Assembly (NCBI RefSeq): GCF_008831285.2
Contig: NC_045148.1
Location: 13,558,802 to 13,618,801 of the forward strand
Direction: 5' to 3'
Origin: Nymphaea colorata
Lineage: Eukaryota > Streptophyta > Magnoliopsida > Nymphaeales > Nymphaeaceae
Length of the DNA stretch: 60,000 bases
The notes beneath the pieces were generated by a model. That model was given only the letters and a program-made list of their open reading frames with translations, was not told the DNA's origin and searched no databases. Below, piece by piece: positions 30,276 to 43,604 of the stretch. Positions within the stretch are counted from its first letter, which is position 1. Each line of letters begins with the position of its first letter. Made by a program: the position numbers and the translations under genes.

Positions 30276-31491
30276 TGCTCTCCCTCGCGCGCGCGGAAAA
30301 ATGAGTGCAAAACGCTAATAGGGGGCGCTTGGGACCCCCTCCCGCAAATATACAGTGGCAAATGAAGCGGATCCGGGTCGGTATATACTATATGCATGAC
30401 AATACATGCATTGTTCTTTCCTTTAACTGCTTTGGAAACTAAAGCCAAATCAGGGCCTATAATAAGTATGTGGTATATCACATCTATGTCTCACAAAAAG
30501 TTTTATTGCATTTACAAAAATGAGCTCATCAAGTAAGATTGGCATAACAAAAGGGAAACTAAAAACTTAGCGTGTATCGATTGAGAATATCAAAAAATAA
30601 AGGATGATTCGATCAGCTTATGTTGGCATGCGTTTTTAAAAATCGATTACTGGTTATAAACAATTTATGAATGTTATATATTCAGCATTTTCCGGTCAAT
30701 ATGAAGCGTAATTTAAAAAAAAAAACACACAACTACGAATGAAAAAAAAACGCTTTTAAATCAGAATGTCAATGTTAAAGATTTACAGCTATACGTTAAT
30801 AGGATAGGTAAATAATGAATATAAAGATAAGTAAACAATTAAAACTAAATGAATATTCCACGTGGACAAAAAATGCTACACCGATGCTTGAACCTTAGTA
30901 TTGTGAACAATTGGTTTTCATAAAACTAAAGTCTTTTGTTAGTTTTAAAAAACTTGTTTGTTTTGGTTTGGGTGATACAATGAAAACCTAGTTTTTCTAA
31001 TAATGAAAGGCGCCTACGTTTCACTTCTTTTACAAAATTAGGTTTTGTCAAAACTTTGGTTTTGTTCAGCATTCAAACACTTTAAAACTCTAGTTTTAAA
31101 GACAAAACGAGGTTTTGGTTTTAGAATATGATTTTGGGCTGTCATCCAAACACCGCCTAAAATTTGATTTGAATTTCTTAAAGATTGTACCAGTGACAAA
31201 CAAACATTAGTTCTAAAACCTCTTAAAGAGCGAGGTGTGAGCTTGTGTGGGCAGTTGCTCACCCAGTCCAGCAAAATTCATTTATATACCTGTTGGACCG
31301 AAACGATTTAGGTATAAGTATGTCGTTGGATCCAACGAGACTCGATCGTCGAGCCGGTCCGCCCTTTTTACAATTTTGAAATACTGACCGTTAAAACCGA
31401 GTCCCTTGGCACGGCCCTTTCCCCACTCCTCTCCGTCGTCAAGGAGAAAGGAAAACCCGTGTAACAGGTGAGACAGAATTCGCATCCTTCT
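30276..31491. other. Upstream region of the RPL4/RAD51-like gene and intergenic DNA
   Basis: The first 100 bp are GC-rich (CGCGCGCG at about 30288-30295) and may hold the promoter and leader captured with the RPL4 piece; I see no clear TATA box. Further right is AT-rich. CCAAACACCGCC near 31147 looks like a transposon terminus (reverse complement GGCGGTGTTTGG) without a convincing partner. Confidence 0.35.
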
Positions 31492-31689
31492 ATGGCGCCT
31501 CGCACCAGAAGATCGACCGCCAAGGAGATCGCACCCCAGAACGAACACATGGATCGAGAAGATAGTCGCTCGCGTTTCCGACGATTCTGAACTCTCGGAT
31601 GATTCGGAGGACGATGACCCATCTTTTGACGTCCGCGGGGAAGAAGCTTGTTTGCGACTATCAAATCTTTCTATTAAAACAGCGAGGTG
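31492..31689 (+). pseudogene. Acidic nuclear-protein-like exon remnant, frame broken
   Basis: An ATG at 31492 opens MAPRTRRSTAKEIAPQ and continues to an early stop. A second frame, overlapping from about 31559, reads ARVSDDSELSDDSEDDDPSF and then LRLSNLSIKTAR up to a possible donor (CGAG|GTGATT). Together they look like one basic-then-acidic N-terminus with a one-base frameshift. I do not recognise the family. It may equally be chance coding-like sequence. Confidence 0.3.
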
Positions 31690-31803
31690 ATTTCGCCATT
31701 AAGCCAAAAGAGGAACCCAAGATAATGTGACGAAACCAAATTTTGTGCATTTCCCTTTTGGATTCTGATCTTTTCTCGGTTCCTTTTTTGAAGAAATGTT
31801 AAC

Positions 31804-34800
31804 TTGATCATCAAAACAAGTCTGAGCGCTACCCGACACTAGAAGTGATACGTGAGCAGAACCCCACGAGAAAGAGTTCCAACAGCAAGAGGAGGAGGAG
31901 GAGCACTGTCCACAAAATATAGAAAATAAAAACAAACAAATTATCAGAGTTTGAATGTTGACAAAGAGCACATTCAAAACGCACGAGCGCTAGAAAACCG
32001 AGATACTAAACATCAGAAAGATTTTGATTCTTTTCACATAGGTCAAGGGGAAGACAAATGATGAGCATGTTGATGGAGCTGCCGCCATAGAATGCTCAAG
32101 AACTACCAGAAACTGTCAAAAACTGCATTTTAGAAACACTTTCTCAAGACAAGGAAACGTACTAGAAGCTCAATTAGTTATGTTCTTTTGTCGGTGCTTT
32201 GTATTATTTACCATTTAAGTCTGACATCTGACTTCTGAGCTTCCATGAGAGAATGAGCAGAAGCACAAATTTCAGGCTATCTTACATTTTTTCCAAATTT
32301 TATCCCAACTGACGTTCTTAATGCCTTTAGCCTCGTTGGAGATTCTTGTGTGCTATACCTAATGAAACCACTGCCTAGTCACTATTTCATCAGTGACTGG
32401 TTGGATGACTAATCCACCTACTAATAAGTGACCCACACCCATCCTCTCTACATGTAGCTAGTTTTGCTTTTCTAACTTTGGTTTTGCTAGATAACGTAAG
32501 TCAGATATGCCACCACACGTTTCCGTTTCAGTTTTTCCAACGTATACTTCAATTTTAGTTTATGATTGGCATTTGCAATTGGTGAATTATATGGTTTACT
32601 AGACTCATACTGATATCTTGATATCCTTTTATTATTTTTATGATTTCCACTTTAAATATTTTCTTTCTAGACCACCTTCATAATTTTATTTTAGTCAACT
32701 GACTTGGACTGACTAGTCCTGTAAGCCTTTCTTAGGGCCTTGACCAACCAGTGCTTGACTTCCAATTTGCATGTTTTGGTAGAGCAAAACCTAAACCATC
32801 AGAAATTTCCAACAGATGATTCGAAGGCTTAGCCTATGAACTAAGAGTGAAAAATATGTATATCAGAAAAGTAGTTCGAAGGTATTGGCTAACAAACATT
32901 CAACCAGAGAAACAGCTGTAATAGGTCCTATCATGCTAGGTGGAAGAGAAAAAGTAAAAGAACACTGAACACCGTCTTGTCATAGCAATACCACAAGCTG
33001 AGATAAGGAGTTAAGGACAATATCCATGTTCAAGAAACAGAAAAAGCACACAACTATGCAAAATTACAGCTTAACGTTAATAAAAAACCACAGCATTCCA
33101 CAGAAGGTCAAAGCTAGGCCATTCAATTTCTGGAGATTACTAAATGCACAAGTTAGCAATACAGCCCCTGCATTAAGACAGTGAACCATAATAAATAATA
33201 TATATAATTCAAGCTAGAATATTCACCAAGCACGCCAACATAAATTCTATTATATCAGTATCACAAATTTTCAGAAAGTTCAATACTAGTAAGAGTCTAA
33301 GACAACTATATCAAAGATCCAAAAACAGGTATAAGATAAGTGGTTCATGGAGATAACTTGTTTAATGGAAAACTAACAATACCTTCAGTATATTAAAAAA
33401 TTAGTTCAAAATTAGTTTCTATGCTTAAGCACTCTAGAGCTCTCCACTTGGCACATCACCCAATGGTGCCTGCATCTTTCTTAGGAGGATTAGAGAGAAA
33501 TAAGCCAACCTCCGTGTGGAGGTTTATCCAATGTAAAGTTTTCAGTGACATTAATTATTAGTGCATGATGTCAAGATGTAAAAGTATGCAGTAGAGAAGC
33601 AAAAAGTCACCTCACTCTGTTTTGCAGTTTTCTCCCACGTATCTGAGGCATTAAGCATAAGACAAGTTGAAAGTTAAAACCAAACATACAAGAAATAAGC
33701 ACAAGAAAATAATAATAATAATAAATATAAATTAAAAAATAAAACAATACAACAGATATCATCTATACTATTTAGCCTAAAATAGATGCAAAATACAGCA
33801 TAATATTCTGCTGTCCCTTTTCTCGAATGGAGTAAATCCGACACCCTTTTACTAGTCATAGTGATACCATAAACTTGATTAAGCAAACCATATCCTCAAC
33901 AAAATCATGAATCTCAACCATGATTAATGTATATAAAATGAATTGTGTAGGAATTACATGTGACACACACAATTAAACATCCAAACATAGTGTTTCCCAT
34001 ACGACTTGCCATCAGAATCAACTGAGACCAGCCTGGCCAGATAAATCTGGATTTAAAAGTTCCTGGTGTAGATGTTGGCAACCCCAAAAGGTTCACACAA
34101 CTCAATGATTGTTGAGGGAAGCCAGTTGAATTTGCAACCATAGCTAATCCTCCTATGCATGCAGTTCCAACAGAAACTGCTTAGGGAAAGGCTGCAAAGA
34201 GAGTACGGGATTAAACCACCACATCATGTCTAGCATGACCAGAATCCAAGGGTGGACAGTCACCACAATGTGTAGACTAGTGGTACATACATCCAAGCAT
34301 ATCACCAAGCAATATTGGAACTTAAATGAAAGTTAGGAGCAAGAATGTCTATAACCAGCTCAGCTCAATATTAAGAAGAGCCTTGAGACCATCTTCTAAA
34401 GAACCCAATAAAGATGCATCCTGCAGGGGAATAAACTTATAGGTATATGCTTTCCTATAATGAAAATTTTGGATGGTTTAGACTTTAGACAGCCTTATAG
34501 ATGTGACTTAGAAGGTTTATCTAGTAAAAGTGGATTTCAGATCATCTAAGCTTTTGTGCATTTTAAGGGCCTCCCAAATCAAGGAGACAAAAAATTTTAT
34601 CAACTCTTTTACAGGCAAAAACATAAGTTGATGAGCAGCCAACAACAGAAAGACATGCTAAACACATCCATTCAGAAAGGTAGAGGTAAGCACCACATAA
34701 CCACTAGATAATTTCCAGAAACTAAACACATCCATTCAGGATGTGCTAGACGTGAGCTTAACTGATTGTACTAGCCTGATATTAAAAATACAGCAGAAAC

Positions 34801-37108
34801 TGTGAATGAATAATATTTCATTGCATACAATGCACGTGGAACTCCACAAAAAAGAAATCTCACGGTCACTTCATCCTCATATATTTTGATAGCAGGAAGT
34901 TCACTAGGTGATCCCTCTCCCTCATTCAAATCTCTAGTAGCAATCTTAGGTGACTCTCCAAGAAGCCGAGGACCAAACTTAGCCCTAACCTTTTGGCTAT
35001 TTGTGGACCCACGACTGTTTTGTACACAGTACAGTATGAAGGATGCAATAGCCAGCTGAAAGACATCCCACATATGGCAGGTGGAACTGTCATTTTTAGA
35101 ACAAATGTGCCAACACCACACATTTGGGGAAAAAGAAACCATCAGTACCAAAATATTTTTAAAAAAATTAATAACTGCTAAGCAAGGGAACACGTACCTC
35201 TGTAGAACTGAAACCATTGCATGGAAAAAGTGAGATGCTGCATAACATGACAATCCATTTTTCCAATAGATAACATATGGAATACCCTATCAAAGAAAAC
35301 CATAAACTGCATCAGGACCTTATGTTTTAAAAGGAACCATAACAATCCTCTTGCACAAAAGAGGATTGATATTTCATCTTTCCTCACAGAAAATGGAATC
35401 CTTCAAAAGAAATGTACAAGGAGGGAATACATCTGAAGAATCAAAGAAATTGAAGGAGTAAAAGCACTAAATGAAAATTTACTTGTACAGTTGTACCTTC
35501 AACTGAAGGGCCTCTGCCAACTTCTCACCATTTGGAAATTCTAAATACACCTGCACCACATTCCCAAACACTTAGAACATGTAATAGATGAAGAGTTACT
35601 TTCCACATTCTTGCCATATATATAGAAATTGGAGACAAAAAAATGAACTGTCGCCCTTCTTAGTCCATGGCAATGTCTTAAACTCAGTGATTTAGCACTC
35701 AGCCCAGAGTGACAGCTATAGCTAATTATATCAGCCACAAGTGAACTAAGAAGACTTGTTAGTGGCCTAACAAAAAGAATATCATGCGACCTAATAGCAC
35801 AAATTCCAACCTGTGTAATTCTGTAATTCTGCCAGTATGTGGTATTCTCTATTTGAATACGTTAGACAGATTTCAGAACATAGAGAAAAAACTACACTAG
35901 TATCTTTTCCATTCTAATATGCATGTCTTGCTAAGCTGAGACAATTAATTAAGCCACCATTCTGTAGAGATCATATCCAAATGTTGCACATAAGAGCCAA
36001 AAGGCAGAGACTGTGAAAATGAAACTTTGTCCTTTGGTGGGGCAAGGGCCAATGAGCACAGAATCTTAAACTCTTTTGCCATGAGAAACCTCTCAGTGTC
36101 TAGTTGAGCCATGAGATGGATATCAAACAAGATTGCACTTGAAGATATTGATGCGCCATGAAGATTTAAGACACTGGAGATACACATCATATATGGGTGA
36201 TGTAGCACCGGTGAAAAGGAGAACCTGAAGTTGTTGGCAGCGTTGAAGCGAAGAGGTCAGTTATTGCATCAGCATTTGATAAATCAACATCTCCCCATGT
36301 TAGAGAACCAATCTCCTCCTCTTCGTTGGACCTTGCTCCTTGCAGATAAACAAAATCAGGCTCCAGCGATTTTACAGTGTGTCTAAATTCATCAATACCG
36401 GGATTATTAAGGGTATGAACATGTAATATTTACTCAATAAGCACCATCAAAGTGGAAGTTTAAGCATACATTTAAGCCAGGGAGACAACATAAACAACAA
36501 TAGAATTTCAAAACTTTGAAGGAGGCCAAAATTTTCCCGTACAACAGATTTAATGGACTAGATATCAAAAAAGATAAGCAATTAAGATCTGAAAAACGTT
36601 TTAGTTCATATTCTCCAGTAGTTTATATCTCACCACAAGGCAGAATTTACATTGGAAAAACACATTGACATTAGTCAATTGCAGAAAAGGAAGAAAGGGA
36701 ACAGAAGGAGAACAACTCGAACAAAATCTAACTCTTAGCATTTTCAACTTGTTTCTTAATAGAGAAGGAAGAAACGGTATTGAAGACACACTAGGAAATT
36801 CAAGTGAACTCTGATACGTAAACCCTTTACCTTCAAAGACCAAAAATATTATAGCTCATATAGTTACTAGTAAAACACATGCACAAGAAGCTGGTACCTA
36901 ATTGTAAGACTCACACATAATTTAATTACAAAAATAGGAAGATAAAAACGAAAGTACTTACCTCTAGGTTCCCTGCAGAAACAAGATCAGGAAATTTGTA
37001 AACTGAACCCTCTCTTTCAGCCTCATATGCTTTGTTATGGATGCCTCTCCCGCAGAACACAGCCACAATGGTGCACTTGCGAGCAGAATTTCCTAAAACT
37101 TGCCACAT
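31804..37108 (-). pseudogene. Remnants of a multi-exon conserved plant gene of unknown function
   Basis: Seven exon-like blocks lie in order on the minus strand. 36962-37108 is MWQVLGNSARKCTIVAVFCG..., with a good GTAAGT donor. About 36226-36420 encodes VHTLNNPGIDEFRHTVKSLE and FVYLQGARSNEEEEIGSLTW. 35497-35550 is VYLEFPNGEKLAEALQLK. 35198-35286 is GIPYVIYWKNGLSCYAASHF. About 34832-35086 contains TCHMWDVFQLAIASF and LPAIKIYEDEVTVRFLFCGV. About 34369-34423 is DASLLGSLEDGLKALLNIE. 31804-31905 contains APPPPLAVGTLSRG and GSAHVSLLVSGSAQTCFDDQ. They read like one plant protein I have seen but cannot name. Lesions: the exon 2 acceptor is CAT instead of CAG, the exon 2 donor is out of phase, exon 5 cannot join exon 6 in frame, and the last block needs a frame change. 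It is most likely a decaying unprocessed duplicate. Confidence 0.6.
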
Positions 37109-37720
37109 CTTCTATACATGCCACCAAGAAAACAGATGCTGCCTTGAATTTGAGAAAGAACTAAATTCTTATATCAACTTCAGACATTCGTGTAGACGAC
37201 TTCAAATCTCAAGCAGCTTAAAACCAAAAGCCAACCAAAGAACCTAAAACCACCCAACCTCTTTCCAGATGCACCATTCAGCAGACAATGCAATATCGAG
37301 GAAGCAAACGTAATACATCTGAACAAGCTCTATGACCAACGCGAGAACCATTAACATTCACCAGAAGATCCAAACTTCACAACACCAGAAGAAACCGAAC
37401 GGACAACAAAATCCCAACTGGTGCACCTACTTTGGAAAGCTAAAGAAGTGTCCGAGTCAAGGAACCAAATGCAACTAGACCCCACACACCCCCCCACCCC
37501 CCTCCCCCTCCAGAAAAACAAAGAAAAAACTGAAAGTTGTCCAAAACTTAAAACAAAAAGAATGGCCGTCAATCCGGAGGCACTGCCTTTCCCCCTTCAC
37601 AATAAAAATCCACAAGAGAACCCCAAGAGTCTCCTCTTCCCTCGAAATCAATCACCCAAACTATCTTCCACCTCACACCAGGATCGCCGGATCCCCTTTC
37701 TTCCCTCCCGTCCAAGCCCT
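37109..37720 (-). promoter_or_regulatory. Putative leader and promoter region of the unknown-function pseudogene
   Basis: This is sequence upstream of the ATG at 37108. It contains a long C-rich tract on the plus strand (37471-37513), which is a G-rich run in the sense direction and might form a G-quadruplex. Open frames on the plus strand here have no recognisable domain. No clear TATA box was found. Confidence 0.3.
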
Positions 37721-40700
37721 TAAAACACAACCCTCGCAACTCATTCTACAATCTACAGCCAACGGCAACAATGCCAACCCCCTGGTGGGCCAATGCATGA
37801 CATGACTTGGACATTTATTGGAGAAACGCGCTGAAAAGCGATAGCGATCCGGTGCAATGAAATTGCGCGACATTCTTCGTGCCGTGGACCTACATGATTG
37901 AATAACTACAACATTTTTCATGGTAAGAAAGGAAAAACACCTCACAGTTTACCAACAAATTAAATGCGTGTGTTTTTTCCCACTCACCAATCCATGATGA
38001 CAGGAAACGTCAGATGATGGAAACGGGCTTTGTCACGTAACCGAATGATCAATGTGAGGATCTTTCAAGCGATTTGTACTTAGATTCATAATTCGTGAGG
38101 GAAGAAAGAACAAGAGTACTTGGGCTTTATGCCTGGTCTCACGTTGGTTCCTCAAATTCGGCTTATGAACAAGCCAATTCACGAAAGGCTTAATTGATTG
38201 TATCTGCGGTTTGCCAGACTACGGACATAGCAACTGCCCACCTTTTGCAATGGATCTGCTGATTAATGTCTCGACGTGGAAACACAGAAAAGAGCTGCTC
38301 TTCTGCAATTGAATTGATAGTCCCCCGATGCCCCGTTGAGTACAAGAAAAGCATACCAAACTAACATGCGTAAACGCCGCTCATTCTGATCACACTAAAA
38401 GGACCGTCAGCTTAAATATGTGAACATATGATAAAAGCATGCAGGTAAATTGATAACACATCTGATTCGCTTAAATTGCACCACATGAATCTTATTAACA
38501 CAAATATTTTCTCGTGATCAATAATATTTCTTGTACAAAGTTTGGGTCTTGTGCTAATTTAAACCGTTGTAGCCATCCATGTTGTACATTTACCAGAACT
38601 CATGGGTGTGGGTATCAAATTGGGCTGCATGCGGGGATCTATTGCGAAAATTTTCCATGGTGTCAAACAAATGATCATTGATCTCGTAAGTCAAATCGAA
38701 AGCATTAATTAATTAATTAATCAGCTGAAGAATTTTAACACAACAAGTGGCCTCAAGGCACAAGTAAAGGAATGGGTGCAATAAGTAAGTCATTGATTCT
38801 GACCTGGGCATTTTAGTTTTGGTCAATTTCAACGCCCCACTACAGATGTTGTGAGGTCATCTTCATGGTGTCATCGTCCAGGGCATGATAGTCAGCGCAC
38901 ACCAAATTTTGTCAATCTCTCCTATTAGGCCGACAGGTTGCAGTTTCAGGATTTCGAAACTACTTAGAAACATAGAGGAGGGTGATGAATGGATTTCTAT
39001 CAGATACTCTGTGCGTAAGATTTTGCAAGCTAAGAGGTTTAGACGATGGATTTCTAAAAGTATGCAAAACCTGCATGTGCAAAAAACTTTTGTTTTTTTC
39101 TGTTTTTTCAACAACACTAAGGTATGGCGTTCCTAAAACTAGCTAGGTTTCTCATTAAATCACCTATAGGATTTAGAAGTTCATATTGAAAACCATTCCT
39201 GAGTAACTATTGTTAACGTCCAATATGACTATAACAAGGCAGGTTCATATTTGTTGCTTAACTCAACAGTTTTTTAATCATTTCAAAAATTCATCACTTA
39301 AAGTCTTAAACTGATGGATTCGTCCTCGCCACTGAAAAGTGAAAGATGAATTTTTAAAACTTAAAATTTAGAAAACGAATTCGTCAATCTGAAAGGATGG
39401 CTAGTATCTATTATTAATGGGATTTTAATTTCTTTTTTTAATCGTTTCCTGTTGAATCAATGGTTACGATCGATGTCACTTTTTGATCGAAGCTTTGTGT
39501 AGAAAAGCCAATTCACCTTTCCTATCATTCTCTTGCCACTCGCCGTGGTGGTTTGAATGTAAGGATCATTTGGTGGGTCAGCATATGTTTATAAAGAATT
39601 TCAGATATTATGGTTGTCTTAATGTAAATATCCGTTTAAGTGATTGCATTTTGGAATATTACGTCATTTTAGATGGTATGGGGTAATTTTGAAATGTATA
39701 GATACCAGTACGCAATTAAGGACTCTTTGATGGGTGGAATATATAATTGTCATTAATATAAGATGGTAGTGGTCCTTGGGGTCGTGCAATGGTTGCCTGA
39801 AACGTTGGTTTCTAGGGTTTCCTCTTACCCATCTGAGAGAGACCTCATGCGTGTCGCACGTACCCTGAAAGATCCTACCGCGATCTACCGTTCATGCACT
39901 TCAGATTGATTCAGGTACGCTTCCGCTTCAATTTAAGGTTTTGTTTAATTCAATGATTTAGCATGATCCTGTTTTAGGGCATATCGTTTTGTGTATGCAT
40001 GAAGGGGAGAAATCCCAACGTTGAAAAGTCAGCATCTTGGGATAAGATGATGGCACATAAAAGATTGAGAGCTCCGGTGGTTTCTCTCATCATTTAACTT
40101 AAAAGGTTCGGGCTGAAATTGGATTACACCTGGTAAATATTTTATTATGATCAAAATCAGCAAAATAAGTTGTAGCAACGCATTTACCCGCCCTGCTCAC
40201 AATTTTTCGCTTCAGTGAAGCAATCACGAAGTTGTGAACCGGTAAAATTACAAAGCTAATCAGTTATTGGTCATGTCATCTTCAAGATCAAATTTACGAT
40301 ATAAATCGAAACGCTTCTCAGGCAGAGGAGAAGATGGCATCAAAACGTAGTTGGTCGTTCTTACGCTTGAACCATTAGTGCCGATTGATCAGCAGCTAAG
40401 GACCAGCTTTGTCCAGCAACTCACTAGCATATGCATAATGCATAGTCTTTATGCGTAGCAAGAAAAACCAAATATATCTGAGATCAACGCGGATCATCTC
40501 ATAACCTCGACTTTGATCCGGCGATGATCAATTCACTCCTCCAAAGGCGCAGGTGACTTGCCTCAAAACCGTTGTCGGCCAAGGACGAAGGTGCCGGACG
40601 GAACACGGCAGTAAAATGATGGCACTGGAAAATCCTTTTCGAATAATACATGAATTACGGTGTGCTTCCGTAATCTAGCTTATAATGTTACACGGATGTC

Positions 40701-42675
40701 ACCAGCAGAATTTTTGGACGACGACTGTCGAATTCAAGTACACAAAGTCTCAGTTGCATGCAAGAAACGAATCTCGCATAAGCTTGGATCCCCACAAACT
40801 TTGGAAAAGAAAAGGAAAAAAAAATTAAACAAAAGATATGAACAGATTTTCTACATGCTCATTAAGGTTTTTCACCTAGCTTTTCAATTTTTTTTTTAAG
40901 ACACGCTGGGGTTACGCAGATCTCTGTTATATTATACCCTCTTTTTTACAATTAAAGAATCATTGACGTTCTTTGCTTGAGGGGCGGAGGCAAGAAAGGG
41001 GACCCTAGCTCCACCTTATTTTTTTTTTTAATTTACATGTAAATTTTAAAAATTTTTATTTATTTTATATAAAAATTTTAAAAAATGATATTTGAGCCCT
41101 AGCCAAAATTTAGAAACTTTAATGCGGTCCCCTCTATACAAAATTTTTGGCTCTGCGCATGTTTACTTGTACGCGGTGTTGAGCTCATCACCATTGGTAA
41201 TTGGATGGAGCTAAGCTCTTGTTGGATGCAGGGGCGAAGCCAGGATTTTCTTTAGGGGCGGGCCGACAGTTTTACTTCTGGATCCGGGTAGGGCCAAACT
41301 GAATTTTAATACAAAAAATACATTATACAATTAAAAAACATTATTTTTTTCAATGGTTGGATGCATTGCTCTTATTTCATTACAAGGTAATAGTACTCCT
41401 TCAACTGTCTCTAGAAATAGGATCGGCTTTCTGGGTATGAAGTTTTCTAGAAGCATGTGAAGGATATGGCTCACCAGAAGAAGAATGGAAGTATTTTAAG
41501 AGACACCCAGGTATTATTCAGGTTTCTGGGTCTGTTTTTCCCATGCCTTGGACCCAAGAAATCTATAGTTGGTTCTCAAGGCCTTCAGCAGGTGAGCAGA
41601 AAATTTAAATGAAAAATACTAAACAAATATATTTTATATATAATTTTGTGGCTGAGCCAGAAGGTCTTGGTTCTCAAATCGTTATACGGACAGAAATTTA
41701 GACGAATATATATATAAATAAATATAAAGTAAATATAAAATGTTCGTTCCTGACTTTTATATGTATGTGTGCGTGTGCAGAACTGATCAGGTTTTGCCTA
41801 ACTAGATCTGCGTCTGACACCAGATTAGGTCCAGAAAAGCCCAACTCAATCGAATTAATTTACAATTTACATATAATGATGCTTATACTCTTTTAGCCCA
41901 ATGGGGATTTAATTTGTTTAAATGAGGCATATTACTGAATTGGAACCTTGTCACTTGTCCGTATGCCATATGGGCCTTTGGAACATTGTACTTGAATTTG
42001 GGATGTGTACAATTATATGCACACGTATTTAAAAAAAAGAATTGGATGGTGATTCTAACTACTATCAAGAGCCACCCGAAAAATAAAATATAAATAGGGG
42101 TGAACTAATACTAAAATGTTCATCATTTTCTTTTGCGTGTAATATTGTATCTTATCGATTATGCACAACGATCACCAGCTAAACTTTGCGGTGCTTCATT
42201 GAATGCATCGATCTACTTGAAACCCCACAGTTTTCAAGGAACTTGAGGTGGCGATACATTTAAGAGCAGCTAAGCTAACCCATAATCAGTGACACTGAGG
42301 TTTGAACGTTTCCTTTCCGTTCTCTCAGACCCCAAGTTTCCATGGAGAATTTGAGCCCCTATCATGGAGAAATTTTTGACATTTTTTACGTCTTTATATT
42401 TATCCACACTTCTGTCAACCGTGGAATTCTCTCTCCTTCTACTGCAATGTGTACACGTATAAGATGATCTCACAAAACTATTTGCAAATTAGTATGCATT
42501 ATGGCAAACAAATTGCACACAGAGAATAAAGTTATTGATTTCCAAGTCTGTTCCAGTTGGTCTTCCATATCTCTAAAGTTAGCGCTACCAGTCAACATTT
42601 CTAGTTTTTTTTCTAATAAAGCTAAAAGATTCAACCTTGAATCTCTGTTTTTTTTTTCCACAATGATACTATAAG
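37721..42675. other. Long intergenic stretch without recognisable genes
   Basis: The small open frames carry no recognisable domains. Minor features are an ATTA tandem run near 38705-38722, AT-rich low complexity near 41020-41100 and 41700-41740, and a transposon-end-like string GGGGCGAAGCCAGGATTTT at about 41231 with no partner found. Confidence 0.45.
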
Positions 42676-43400
42676 TTTAACGAGAAAAAAAATAAATGTA
42701 TAGATGCTGACCTGCTTGGCTGCTGGAAACGTGGCCCAATCGTTGGCTTAAGCCAGCGTACTGGGTGCCAGACTTGTCATTAATTGGCCATTTGACCCCC
42801 TTGCCTGGCAGCTCATTAAGTATTTTGCTTTGTCATAAGTTTTTCTTCTTTAAAATCTCAGCAAGCGATCAGGGGTTGCAGGATTGGCAGTTTTTTCATC
42901 GTAACAACGACTGACAAAACTCCTTTTCTCCCTTAGTTCCTGCAGAGACCAGGTGGAGAATTCCACCACCCGAGTAGTCTCCTCCTTCCTCCTGCCCTTA
43001 GGTTCAAAAACTGCATTAGTGTTTAGGTAAGGAATGCATCTGTACTAAATGTCACTTAATTTAGAGCGGTACTCCCCAACACAAAAGGTCACTAAAATTG
43101 AACAAAAAGAAAAATAGAAAAAGCTTAGTCAAAGTATGAGAGGAGTGAGGTAAATTATTTGCTACTTTAAGATTACTAGTAGGCGTGCAGACGATGTTCT
43201 TAATAACATAAGAATGGCAAATGAAGACTATGACTAAGAACACGAGGAGTAAAGATTGAAGAGTATGTGCACAAGAAAAGTCCAGGTCTTGTTTCCTCCA
43301 AAATTCGCAGTTGAACCCGAAGAGCTGGCCAAAGTGCGTATTGAACCCTCCGGTGATAAAAAGTAAGTTTGACGAATTCGATTTGCTCTACAGCAAAAAG
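42676..43400 (+). repeat. Dispersed repeat R1, copy 2
   Basis: This is a direct-orientation relative of 6165-6870 and shares its edges. It carries an extra block of about 150 bp around 42940-43090 that copy 1 lacks. Shared strings include GACTATGACTAAGAA and AGTATGTGCACAA. It ends about 200 bp before the kinase pseudogene. It has no recognisable protein, LTR or TIR. Confidence 0.65.
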
Positions 43401-43604
43401 AATTTCTCTCTGACATTACGGTTTTCACAAACTAAATCAGCCAGAAACTCAAGCACAGCAAGCAAATAACCAAGTTGAGACGAATATCCCTCGGATACAT
43501 CCTATTCTTACATCTTTGCAAATTAGTTTTAAATTGAATTCTGGAGCTATGGCATTTGATACTTTTTATGTGTTGTGGCATATTCATTCACAACTCTTGA
43601 CTAG

